Part shown: in pieces, positions 45,901 to 52,862 of the stretch
Layout of the letters: every line of letters starts with the position of its first letter
Position numbering within the stretch: the stretch's first letter is position 1
From: Crystallibacter permensis
GTDB lineage: Bacteria; Actinomycetota; Actinomycetes; Actinomycetales; Micrococcaceae
DNA: 54,917 bases
Direction: 5' to 3'
NCBI RefSeq assembly: GCF_025960875.1
Contig: NZ_JAODLR010000028.1
Span: 1 to 54,917, forward strand
Position numbers and translations under genes: made by a program
The notes under the pieces: model-generated
Told to the model about the DNA's origin: nothing
Databases searched by the model: none
The model's input: only the letters and a program-made list of their open reading frames with translations

Positions 45901-46546
45901 GCTGCGCGCGGTGTTGGTCGGTGATGGCCAGGAAACGGGTCCGGCGCTCCTTGAAAGCGGGCAGGATGTCCGTGAGGCTGTGGTTGCTGTGCACGCCGTT
46001 CCCCAGCACCAGCGTGACCGTGGGGGAGGGCGTGATTCCGGCTTTGGCGAGTTGGTCGCCGTAGGCGGCGAGCTGCAGCAGGGCAGTTACCTTGGCGTGG
46101 CGGGCCAGTTTGGTGTCATACACCGCGTAACGCGACGTTCCGCCGTCGCTCTCCCTGACCAGGAAATCCGAGCGGCCGTGGAAGCTGCCGTCAAAAAACG
46201 AGGCCTGGAACACGACATCCGCCCCGGACTCCAGGGCGGCAATGGATTCGGCATGCTTGGCGGTGAGCTCCGGGCGGGTATACCCGGTGGTCTCGGCAAT
46301 CTCCACGACGCCGGAGCCGAACCGGTCCTTGAACTCCTGCAGCACCCGGTGCTCATGCACATCGCCGAGCACGGCCGTTCGCTCCAGCATCTCGTCCGGA
46401 GCGAAGACGGCCTTCGGCGTGCGGCCCAGTTTTTCATCCAGCTTCCGCAGCAGTTGGTACTCGCAGCCGGCAGCGACCACCAGATCACTGGCGGTGAAGA
46501 CCAGTTCCGGTTCGGCGCCGGCTGATTCTGATTCAAGCAGGAACAC
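42971..46546 (-). CDS. TM0106-type RecB-like nuclease fused to SF1 helicase
   Basis: A 1191-residue protein. The N-terminal half is a TM0106-family RecB-like nuclease with a CGRCEYC cysteine cluster near residue 225 and a DFEGDPLW acidic motif near 345. The C-terminal half is a superfamily 1 (Dna2/UPF1-like) helicase: Walker A GPPGSGKTHIGAHV near 825, VIDEAGQ near 930, GDPQQLPQV, and the late motifs VGTVDKFQGQEAPVVIVS and NRNRTNVAVSRGQW. It resembles Dna2-like nuclease-helicases that process DNA ends or flaps. GTG start with a GGGAGG site. No defence or recombination partners are adjacent. Confidence 0.88.
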   Translation of the reverse strand: MFLLESESAGAEPELVFTASDLVVAAGCEYQLLRKLDEKLGRTPKAVFAPDEMLERTAVLGDVHEHRVLQEFKDRFGSGVVEIAETTGYTRPELTAKHAESIAALESGADVVFQASFFDGSFHGRSDFLVRESDGGTSRYAVYDTKLARHAKVTALLQLAAYGDQLAKAGITPSPTVTLVLGNGVHSNHSLTDILPAFKERRTRFLAITDQHRAQPDPVVWNDERYTACGRCEYCSEQVKLHRDLLLVSHMSTTRRRQLMADGIRTIDDLAAMPLPAGESSGGTLARLRDQARMQTGVQEPDGSVMFADKDGEPHKVSYRVLEQNALAALPRPSEGDIFFDFEGDPLWQDGAGVWGLEYLFGVVENPVSPRDKPPFLPFWAHSRAEEGQALADFLDYVAQRRERYPDLHIYHYANYEKAALRRLSLQHVLGEDAVDGLLREGVLVDLYDTVRNSLRISENSYSIKKLEPLYMGDNLRSGDVTDAGASVVAYAHYCEARDAGRTDDAAKILAGISDYNEYDCVSTLELRNWLLKLAAERGIQPGSTADGAAANAAAIDGGKAAEVPDEPSQDERRLLDHVAAAAARAAHTGEPLSADDQAIAMVAAAVGYHRREDKQFWWTHFDRLNAPAPDWADTRDVFIVQDAEIVEEWAVPPGKRNPVRLLRLTGTLAPGSTIKEGTSLCRLYDRPFPDFLQARDTGVDQRSYCFETQVIELDAAGDMDVLLVQERLPSKADPYDQLPMALSPNQPPATTSLKQALAELAGLVSSGLPQLPPHPALDLLRRVPPRLRSHASLPVAAQEPDGYIDAITAAVEALDRSYLAVQGPPGSGKTHIGAHVIGCLVAQGWKVGVVGQSHAVVENMMKAAVDKGRVPLERVAKKLNGENVPWRNRTDAEVERLLTEPGGALVGGTAWTMTGSKVPPGSLDLLVIDEAGQFSLANTLAVSRATRRLLLLGDPQQLPQVTQATHPEPVDTSALGWLSAGHATLPPELGYFLALTWRMHPDLCAAVSRLAYEGRLHSAPAADGRRLQGAPAGVECVLLDHQGNSTSSAEEAAEVLRQVQRHLGLQWTDGGTTRPLAPADILVVAPYNAQVQWIRHQLESAGLDGVRVGTVDKFQGQEAPVVIVSTAVSAPSEAPRGMEFVLNRNRTNVAVSRGQWRAVIVRSRELTSYLPSKPEGLEELGAFIGLCLPD

Positions 46547-46691
46547 TAGGCCTCCCGGGCTGACGGTACCGCCGGCGTCGGAATCCCTGAGCTGATTTCC
46601 GGCGTCCGCGATATTGATAGACGTAATTAACTTCTACCAGCCCGGTCTGACATTTAATGACGGTGCCGAAGCAATGACGATGCTGCGGTGG
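46547..46691. other. Spacer between nuclease-helicase and hypothetical genes
   Basis: This 145-base gap on the minus-strand side is richer in A+T around 46605-46635. It probably holds the helicase promoter. I see no gene or strong hairpin in it. Confidence 0.4.
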
Positions 46692-47021
46692 CTACCTGTT
46701 TGCGGGGTCCATTTCCATCCGGACCAGCGAAAAGAAGCGGTTGCCGGCGCCGCTGCGGGTGCTGGGAATGAGCAGTTTTGCGTACTTTTCGCACCAGACG
46801 GCGGTGCCGTCGGAGTCCAAGGCGGCCTTTTGTACAGCGTCGATGTCCTCTGAGTAGAACATCTTCTGTACGCCCTGCTGGCAGAACTGCACCAGGCTGA
46901 GCTCGGCTTCAATGTGGATCCGGACATCCACCCATTCGTCAAAGATGCTTTCGTCCGGAAGGCTCGCGGCCTCGTGGTCGGTGTGGTTGCGGTCGTGTTC
47001 TGTTGAGTATGTATTCATCAT
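46692..47021 (-). CDS. Small hypothetical protein
   Basis: A 109-residue acidic soluble protein that I do not recognise. It has no signal peptide or membrane segment. A polar head of about 30 residues precedes alternating helix and strand (IHIEAELSLVQFCQQGVQKM, then DGTAVWCEKYAKLLIPSTR, RFFSLVRMEMDP). A GAGGGAA site precedes two adjacent ATGs. Codon composition fits its neighbours, so I accept it as real. It lies upstream of the nuclease-helicase on the same strand. Confidence 0.6.
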   Translation of the reverse strand: MMNTYSTEHDRNHTDHEAASLPDESIFDEWVDVRIHIEAELSLVQFCQQGVQKMFYSEDIDAVQKAALDSDGTAVWCEKYAKLLIPSTRSGAGNRFFSLVRMEMDPANR

Positions 47022-47513
47022 TTCGTTCCCTCGCTAGTTCTTGCCCGCACGGGTCCCCCTTAGAACCTCGTCGTTCTGCGATATGCAGGCCGCTTCGTCA
47101 TCCGAACCACCCGCGAACATGGGGTTGGTGCGTGACCGGTCGGAGCCTTTGCAACACCATCGACTAGCCGACTGTGTTGCTCGTCACATCTCGTGAAGCA
47201 CTCCTACTATATGGTCACGGACGCAGATAGCCAAACGATTGCCCACAGGTAAACATTGAGATGGGCATAAATGTCGCTCTGGGTCGCTGGTTATCGTCCT
47301 GTTACCCATCATGAACAACAGTGCGTGACGCGACGCCCAAACCCGTGGCATACTCTCAACAGCTTCAGGAACTGCGGCCGCTAAGCTCCGACTTGGCCGC
47401 ATACCAACCCCACGCTCTCTGGGTGGTTCGGATGACGAAGCGGCCTGCATTCGCCGTTGGCAGATGGTGCGGGCAAGAGCACGCGAAAGGACCGGTGCCC
47501 GGCACCGTTTTTC
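47022..47513. other. Gene-poor stretch before the phd-vapC remnant
   Basis: These 492 bases contain no frame I would defend. The part 47160-47320 is visibly less GC-rich than the rest of the window, which suits an old insertion or decayed genes. It ends in an intrinsic terminator on the plus strand at 47493-47512. No tRNA could be folded by eye. Confidence 0.5.
47493..47512 (+). terminator. Intrinsic terminator with no visible gene upstream
   Basis: CGGTGC-CCG-GCACCG is a 6-bp stem with a 3-base loop followed by five T. It ends one base before the ATG of the antitoxin fragment, which it deprives of a ribosome site. The transcript it would stop is not identifiable. Confidence 0.65.
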
Positions 47514-47678
47514 ATGACCAATATTTCCACTGCGCGCCAGGATCTGCGTGTAATGAGCCTCCAGGACTACGAGCAGGTAGCAGCCGCCCGGGAGGACTTT
47601 GTCGATTTCCTCCTCCGCACCGGCCGCGCTGCCGCCGCCCGGTCTGCCGCCGCCAGCCCGATCAGCACCGGCTCGTGA
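47514..47678 (+). pseudogene. Truncated Phd/YefM-type antitoxin
   Basis: A 54-codon frame reading MTNISTARQDLRVMSLQDYE at its start. The first eight or so residues look like the start of a Phd antitoxin. They join directly to the C-terminal toxin-binding motif (MSLQDYEQVAAAREDFVDFL). Normal Phd proteins are 75-90 residues and have a DNA-binding strand-helix region between these two parts, which is missing here. There is no ribosome site, and a terminator ends one base before the ATG. Its stop overlaps the vapC start (GTGA), as in intact pairs. I read it as an internally deleted remnant; an atypical short antitoxin is possible. Confidence 0.55.
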
Positions 47679-48136
47679 GGGAGCAACCCGGTCTGCTGCT
47701 TGATACGGATGTGGTGACGGAGGTGCGTAGCGCCGAGCCGCACGCCGCCGTCGTCGATTTCCTGCAGCAGCGCAAACACCTGCGCATCTTCATCTCCGCG
47801 CTGACCGTTGGGGAACTGCGTGCCGCGCATGCCCAAACGGGAACTGAGTCAAACAACGACGACGGTCGCTGGCTTGCGGAGCTCACCAAGCGTTTTGAAG
47901 GCTTCATCCTGCCGGTGGATCTGAAGGTCGCGACGGTCTGGGGACCGATGTCCAGCCGCCCGGATGTTCCGGCCGTGGAGTCGCTCATTGCGGCCACGGC
48001 CGTCCGGTACTGCCTGACGGTGGTGTCCCGCAACGTCGCCGGCTACAGCAAACTCGCTGTGCCAGCCATCGATCCATGGCAAGTGGGCCGGTATGCCGTG
48101 GCGCAGGAGCCGGCACCGGATCATCGGCCCGGGTAG
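47675..48136 (+). CDS. vapC: VapC/FitB-type PIN-domain toxin, possibly inactive
   Basis: A 153-residue PIN-domain RNase homologue starting at a GTG that overlaps the antitoxin stop. LLLDTDVVTEVR gives the first acidic residue (Asp10) and SALTVGELRAA the second (Glu47). At the third position, where relatives have the Asp of vaDaliAAtA, this protein has Glu102 (VESLIAATA). At the fourth, where TRNvrDF is usual, it has Gly123 (SRNVAGY). Loss of one metal-binding carboxylate and change of another suggest weak or no RNase activity. It ends 52 bases before a LysR gene. Confidence 0.82.
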   Translation: MREQPGLLLDTDVVTEVRSAEPHAAVVDFLQQRKHLRIFISALTVGELRAAHAQTGTESNNDDGRWLAELTKRFEGFILPVDLKVATVWGPMSSRPDVPAVESLIAATAVRYCLTVVSRNVAGYSKLAVPAIDPWQVGRYAVAQEPAPDHRPG

Positions 48137-48188
48137 CGCGCGCGCCAGGGGAACTGTGGAAGATGGCGGAACTGGATAGGCTTTCCTT

Positions 48189-49112
48189 ATGTTCCGGTAC
48201 ACCTTGCGTCAGATCCAGTACTACGTGGCCGTCGCGGAGTCCGGCTCCATCAGCGGCGCTGCGCTGGCCTGCCATGTGTCACAGGCGGGCATGTCGCTGG
48301 CCATCAACGAGCTGGAAAAGGCCGTCGGTACGCAGCTCATAGTCCGGCGGAAGGCGAAGGGCATCACCCTGACCACCGCGGGGCGGGGTTTCCTCAAGGA
48401 CGCCCAGGTGCTCCTGCGTGAAGCCGAGGAGATCCAGGCGCGGATCGAAGAGCGGCACGGGGAACTGGCCGGGCCGCTGGCGATCGGCTGCTACACCACT
48501 CTCTCGGCGTTCTGGGTCCCGTTGATGACGGCGGGATTCGCGGCGCCGAATCCCAAGCTGGAGCTCACCATCACCGAAGGTGCGGCCGACGAGCTGCAAT
48601 TGCAGATGCTGGAGGGCCGGCTCGACGCCGTGCTGACCCACACGCGGCATGTCACCGGCGGCGCGGAAATGCGGGTGATCAAGGAGGGACGGCCGTATAT
48701 CCTGCTGGGCGCGGAGCATCGGTTGGCCGGCCGCAAGAAAATTGCCCTGCCCGAGCTCGCCGAGGACGACATGGTGCTGCTGGACATCCCCTCGGTGCGG
48801 GACAACCAGCTGCCGAACCTGCGCGACGCCGGGCTGGACCCGAAGATCGCCTGGCGGTCCACCAGCTTCGAAGCGGTGCGCGGGATGGTGGCCCGCGGGC
48901 TGGGCTACACGGTCCTGGTGCAGCGGCCTCCGCTGGATGTCAGCTACGAAGGCCTGCCGCTGGTCTGCGTTCCCATCGACGGGCACATTGGCCACAGCGA
49001 TATCTGTTTCGCCTACCCCGGGCGGCAGCGGTTAAGTCGGCGCTTGACCGCGCTGATGGATTACTGCGCCCAGAGCGTCGACGTCGACGGGGCAGCGGGG
49101 AGGCAGGGCTGA
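48189..49112 (+). CDS. LysR-family transcriptional regulator
   Basis: A 307-residue LysR protein with the N-terminal winged helix (LRQIQYYVAVAESGSISGAA, then LACHVSQAGMSLAINELEKA) and a periplasmic-binding-like effector domain from about residue 90 (LAIGCYTTLSAFWVP). It converges with the MHS transporter/metallo-hydrolase operon, separated by a hairpin. It may control that operon despite not being divergent; the evidence is positional only. Confidence 0.88.
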   Translation: MFRYTLRQIQYYVAVAESGSISGAALACHVSQAGMSLAINELEKAVGTQLIVRRKAKGITLTTAGRGFLKDAQVLLREAEEIQARIEERHGELAGPLAIGCYTTLSAFWVPLMTAGFAAPNPKLELTITEGAADELQLQMLEGRLDAVLTHTRHVTGGAEMRVIKEGRPYILLGAEHRLAGRKKIALPELAEDDMVLLDIPSVRDNQLPNLRDAGLDPKIAWRSTSFEAVRGMVARGLGYTVLVQRPPLDVSYEGLPLVCVPIDGHIGHSDICFAYPGRQRLSRRLTALMDYCAQSVDVDGAAGRQG

Positions 49113-49147
49113 TCGGGCGGCCGAACCGAAGCACCGCTTAACCAAGT

Positions 49148-49175
49148 GGTGCCGGCTCCCGCAGGAACCGGCACC
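49148..49175. terminator. Hairpin between lysR and MHS transporter genes
   Basis: GGTGCCGG (49148-49155) and CCGGCACC (49168-49175) form an 8-bp stem, extended inward by TCC/GGA. It lies between convergent genes and probably acts in both directions. Confidence 0.5.
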
Positions 49176-49204
49176 GCCGTCGTCGTACCTTTGCCATCGT
49201 ACTT

Positions 49205-50545
49205 TTATTTCATTTCACTGCTCAGGTCCATGTTCTTGCCTTCCTTCGTGGCCAGCACGCAGGCGGCCGCCACGACGAAGGACAACATCCAGACCAGGCC
49301 GACCAGCCACAGTTCCCCGCCGGCGAGGAGCACCAGTCCGGAGGCGATCATCGGGGTGAAGCCGGCGCCGAGGGTCGAGGAAGACTGGTAGGTCAGTGAG
49401 GCACCCGTGTAGCGCATCCGGGTGGGGAAGAGCTCGGCCACGAAGGCACCGAACGGCCCGAAGATCACACCCTGGATGATGCCGTTGGCCAGGAACAGGC
49501 CGATGGCGAAGCCCCACAGCGTGTCGGTCTGCAGTAGCCACAGGATGGGGTAGGCCAGGACGGCTCCGGCGATCATGCCGGCCAGCATGACCGGCTTGCG
49601 GCCGTACTTATCGCTCAGGCGGGCCGCGAACCAGATCGCCACAATGGTCAGGGTGGCGCCGACGGCCTTGATGTTGAGGACGGAGGTGGTGTCCACGCCG
49701 GCCTCGATGATGTAGGAGACCGCCCAGACCGTCATCAGGCCCTGCACCGTGTAGGAGCTCATGCCGGCCAGCACACCCAGAACCAGGTTCTTCGGGTACT
49801 TGGTGACGACCTCGACAAACGGGATCTTCTTCTTTTCCGCGGTGGCTTCAAGTTCCAGGAACAGCGGCGTTTCAGCGACCTTGAGCCGGATGACCAGGCC
49901 CACGGCGATCAGCACGAGGCTCAGCAGGAACGGGATCCGCCAGCCCCAGCTCATGAACGCTTCCTCGGGCAGGGTGGAGAAGGCCGAAACGGTCAGCGTG
50001 GCCAGCACGGCACCTGCGGGACCGCCCATGTTGGCGAAGCTGGCGGCAAAGCCGCGGCGCTTGGCCGGGGCATGCTCGAGGGCAACCAGCATGGCGCCGC
50101 CCCATTCACCGCCGACGGCGAGTCCCTGGACAAGCCGCAGCACGACCAGCAGGATGGGCGCCGCCATGCCGATCTGCGCCGTGGTGGGCAGCAGGCCGAT
50201 CAGCGTAGTGCCCGCACCCATCAGTGTCATCGACACGATGAGTACGGTCTTGCGGCCGATCCGGTCGCCGAAGTGGCCGAAGATCGCCCCGCCCAGCGGA
50301 CGCGCAACGTACCCGACGGCGAGGGTGCCGAAGGACATGAACAGCCCGACGGCGGGGGAGACGTTGGCGAAGAACACGTGGTTGAAGACGATGGACGCTG
50401 CCATCGCGTACAAAATGAAGTCGTAGAACTCGATGGCGCTGCCGATGAAGCTGGAGGCCAGAATGCGGCGCATCTGCTTCGTGTTCAGGCTCTCCGAGAT
50501 GGAGGATGCCTGGGGCTGCGGGGGAGTCATGGTGTTAGCACTCAT
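49205..50545 (-). CDS. MFS transporter, MHS type (second copy)
   Basis: A 446-residue transporter of the metabolite:H+ symporter group. ASSFIGSAIEFYDFILYAMAA begins helix 1, GHFGDRIGRKTVL is the loop motif and ARLSDKYGRKPVM its second-half repeat. The start at 50545 lies inside the last codons of the metallo-hydrolase gene (11-base overlap). An ATG at 50530 is an alternative. The tight coupling suggests the carrier imports the compound that the hydrolase opens. It is only distantly similar to the MHS gene at 136-1536. Confidence 0.88.
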   Translation of the reverse strand: MSANTMTPPQPQASSISESLNTKQMRRILASSFIGSAIEFYDFILYAMAASIVFNHVFFANVSPAVGLFMSFGTLAVGYVARPLGGAIFGHFGDRIGRKTVLIVSMTLMGAGTTLIGLLPTTAQIGMAAPILLVVLRLVQGLAVGGEWGGAMLVALEHAPAKRRGFAASFANMGGPAGAVLATLTVSAFSTLPEEAFMSWGWRIPFLLSLVLIAVGLVIRLKVAETPLFLELEATAEKKKIPFVEVVTKYPKNLVLGVLAGMSSYTVQGLMTVWAVSYIIEAGVDTTSVLNIKAVGATLTIVAIWFAARLSDKYGRKPVMLAGMIAGAVLAYPILWLLQTDTLWGFAIGLFLANGIIQGVIFGPFGAFVAELFPTRMRYTGASLTYQSSSTLGAGFTPMIASGLVLLAGGELWLVGLVWMLSFVVAAACVLATKEGKNMDLSSEMK

Positions 50546-51599
50546 TGGACAGTAGCCATTTCTTCCAGAATACGGTCAGTGGAGTCAGTACGAAGGGGAT
50601 AACGTCCAGATCGTTCGGGACGTAGAAGCGGCCGTCGAAGTCGGCGCCGGCGCTTTCCCATACGGACATGGGAGTGGTGCCTGGTACTAAATGGTGCAGG
50701 GCCAGAGCTTTGGCCCCTGCACGGTTGGCCAGTGCGACTGCTTCAGCGGCACTGGTGTGCGATTTCCTGTGGTGGTCGATAGAGGCCTGGCCGGTGGAAT
50801 TCGCCGCCGAGCCATACGCGCGCTGCACCCAGTCGAAATCGATCGCCTCATGGAGCAGCAGATCGGTGTCCGCTGCGAGTCGGACAAGGTTCTCGCACGG
50901 TGCGGTGTCGCCGGAAATGGTGACGGAGCCGTGCTCGGTGTCGAACCGGAAAGCGAAGGCGGGGGCGACCGGCGGATGCTTCACCAACGTGGCCGTCACG
51001 GTCACGTTTTCGTCCCGGTAGATCTCGAAGCCCTCCATGGCGGGAGTGGGATTCTGGTTCGGGTGGTAACCACTCGCCGTCGGAATTTGGATGTCTTCGG
51101 GCACGAAGTAGTCGAAGGGCGAAGGCCGCAGCGCGTCCAGAATGCGGTCGTTCAGGTCCGTGGCGTAGGCGGCCATCAGGTGGGTGAACATCGACTTGGT
51201 GCCGGGCGTCGGGTTCTCCGGGAAGACCGGCGAAGGCGCGACGGCGGCACGGGACGAAACCGGGGGAAGCTCGCCGCGGTCGCCGGGGCCCATGATCTTG
51301 ATCTGGTGCTGGTTCTCCTTCAGCGTGAACATGCCGAAGATGGCCAGGCTGCCCAGATCGATCGTGTGGTCCGAATGCAGGTGCGTGATGAAGATGCCGC
51401 GCAGCGAGTTGACCGGAAGCCCGGCCAGCATGAGCTGGCGTCCCACGCCGTGCCCGGCGTCCACCAGGTAAGTGCTGTCGCCAACAACGACGGCGGTGGC
51501 GATCCCCGAGCGCTTCCCGGCATTCTCGCCGGTCCACCAGCGTGGACCGCCGGCAGTGCCTAGAGTGACGACGCGTGGCGTCAGATCGGTACCGGTCAT
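50535..51599 (-). CDS. MBL-fold metallo-hydrolase, RNase Z-like group
   Basis: A 354-residue metallo-beta-lactamase-fold hydrolase. YLVDAGHGVGRQLMLAG, the zinc motif THLHSDHTIDL (HxHxDH), the long insertion at about 110-190, TISGDTAPCENL and the final ALHHLVPG histidine are present. This group includes arylsulfatase-like, lactonase and phosphodiesterase members with an RNase Z-like layout, so the reaction is open. AAGGAG before the ATG. It is coupled to the MHS transporter gene. Confidence 0.86.
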   Translation of the reverse strand: MTGTDLTPRVVTLGTAGGPRWWTGENAGKRSGIATAVVVGDSTYLVDAGHGVGRQLMLAGLPVNSLRGIFITHLHSDHTIDLGSLAIFGMFTLKENQHQIKIMGPGDRGELPPVSSRAAVAPSPVFPENPTPGTKSMFTHLMAAYATDLNDRILDALRPSPFDYFVPEDIQIPTASGYHPNQNPTPAMEGFEIYRDENVTVTATLVKHPPVAPAFAFRFDTEHGSVTISGDTAPCENLVRLAADTDLLLHEAIDFDWVQRAYGSAANSTGQASIDHHRKSHTSAAEAVALANRAGAKALALHHLVPGTTPMSVWESAGADFDGRFYVPNDLDVIPFVLTPLTVFWKKWLLSNEC

Positions 51600-51663
51600 G
51601 TTGCAGAACTCCTTGTGTTGCCTATCACTTCCTATCGATACTCCGGTATCTCCGAAGACCTGT

Positions 51664-51697
51664 AAAACTGTTTAAACCGGAGATCTAAAACAGTTTT
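51664..51697. promoter_or_regulatory. Inverted repeat upstream of the metallo-hydrolase operon
   Basis: AAAACTGTTT (51664-51673) and AAACAGTTTT (51688-51697) are exact complements 14 bases apart, in the A+T-rich part of the gap about 65-100 bases before the hydrolase start. A smaller GTTTAAAC palindrome lies within. It is a good operator candidate. Confidence 0.5.
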
Positions 51698-51754
51698 GCT
51701 TATGTGGTGCGGGTTGGCCGGTGATGCAGCTGGCGAGCGTGCCGTGCAGGCGGA

Positions 51755-52594
51755 CTAGCCCATGGTGATGAGGCCGACGGCAGCGCCGGCGCTGACCAGC
51801 CCGACGAGCTGCCGTCCGGTCAGCCGCTCCCTCAACACGGTGATGCCCAGGACCACGGGGAGCACCGGATAGAGGGAGGACAACACCACCGCGATGCTCA
51901 TCAACTGCAGCTGGGCAGCGAGCATGTAAAGCGTGAGGGCCAGCGCCGCCATGCCTCCAATCAGTGCGGCAGCCAGGACCGTCCGCGCCCCGACGCCGCG
52001 CAGCTTGGCGGCCGACGGCCGGGCGAGCGGCAGGATGGCCAGCGCGGCGGCGACGCGGCCGGCAACAATGGGCCAGAGCCCTGCTTCCGCCCCCGCCTGG
52101 GCCAGGGCGATGTACTGCACGGCGATGCCAATGCTCGAGAACAGGGCGTCGAGCGTTCCGGCGGCTCGCGGGCCCTGTGCACCGTTCCTGGTGACGGAGA
52201 TCAGCCACAGTGCCGGGATGGCCAAAGCGATTCCCAGCCAGGCCGGAACAGTGGGGCGGTCACCCAGGACCGTTACGCCGATGAGGACGGGAAGAGCGGT
52301 GCCGCCAACTGCTACGAACGGAACGACGACGCTCATGCTGCCGTGGCTGAGGCCGCGGTAAAGGAACACCATGCCCATACCCGTCCCGATGCCGGACACC
52401 GCGCCCCAGGCAAGGTCCGCCGGCTCAACGGACGGAGCCGGGAAGAACGGCGCGGCAGCCAGACTGAGCAGCAGGGCGCCCAGCTGGCCGATGAGGGCGA
52501 TGGTTGTCGGATCGGCACGTCGCGACAACAAACCGCCGACGAAGTCCGCGACGCCATAAAAGAACGCCGAACCAAGAGCGAACAGAATTGCCAC
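51755..52594 (-). CDS. EamA/DMT-family transporter
   Basis: A 279-residue membrane protein with ten hydrophobic segments in two EamA repeats of about 135 residues. LGSAFFYGVADFVGGLLSRR starts the first, and SLYPVLPVVLGITVLRERLT in the second is the classic EamA end-of-repeat pattern. Family members export amino acids or other small metabolites. GTG start with a poor ribosome site. Substrate unknown. Confidence 0.87.
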   Translation of the reverse strand: MAILFALGSAFFYGVADFVGGLLSRRADPTTIALIGQLGALLLSLAAAPFFPAPSVEPADLAWGAVSGIGTGMGMVFLYRGLSHGSMSVVVPFVAVGGTALPVLIGVTVLGDRPTVPAWLGIALAIPALWLISVTRNGAQGPRAAGTLDALFSSIGIAVQYIALAQAGAEAGLWPIVAGRVAAALAILPLARPSAAKLRGVGARTVLAAALIGGMAALALTLYMLAAQLQLMSIAVVLSSLYPVLPVVLGITVLRERLTGRQLVGLVSAGAAVGLITMG

Positions 52595-52622
52595 GGCTCA
52601 GGCTGCCCATGCCGAATACTGC

Positions 52623-52793
52623 ATGCCTCATGCAACCATCAGCGGCGGCCCGTGGCAACGGCCCGTGGCTGACGCCAACTTGTTGCTGCTGACGGGATGG
52701 GACCAGCTAGGCCTGACCCTGACGGTTCTGGGCCTGCTGCTGCTGACCTTCTGGTCCGGGTACTGGACCGGACGGCGCCGTCGTCGTTCTTGA
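52623..52793 (+). CDS. 56-residue single-pass membrane protein
   Basis: A short frame with one strong hydrophobic helix (LTLTVLGLLLLTFWSGYW) immediately followed by the positive anchor GRRRRRS and the stop. This inside-positive design and its Leu-rich helix are those of real small membrane proteins rather than a chance ORF. The ribosome site is poor. A GTG at 52665 would give 42 residues and keep the helix. No family recognised. Confidence 0.5.
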   Translation: MPHATISGGPWQRPVADANLLLLTGWDQLGLTLTVLGLLLLTFWSGYWTGRRRRRS

Positions 52794-52862
52794 AAAGTCC
52801 TTGGAAACTGGGCCGGGTTCTGTTCCTCTACCGCGGATCATCCTTTATTCCTACACTGCAGT

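Noticed and set aside
44621-46525. A 634-codon plus-strand frame opposite the nuclease half of the helicase fusion.
   Set aside because: Antisense shadow; composition is Val/Gly/Arg/His-rich and the nuclease reading frame is conserved.
47360-47460. A possible tRNA or tRNA fragment before the terminator at 47493, suggested by a GGTTCG segment.
   Set aside because: No acceptor stem, anticodon arm or proper T-loop could be drawn.
47184-47492. Short frames on both strands in the gap before the phd-vapC remnant.
   Set aside because: No ribosome sites, no recognisable motifs and biased residues; treated as non-coding or decayed.
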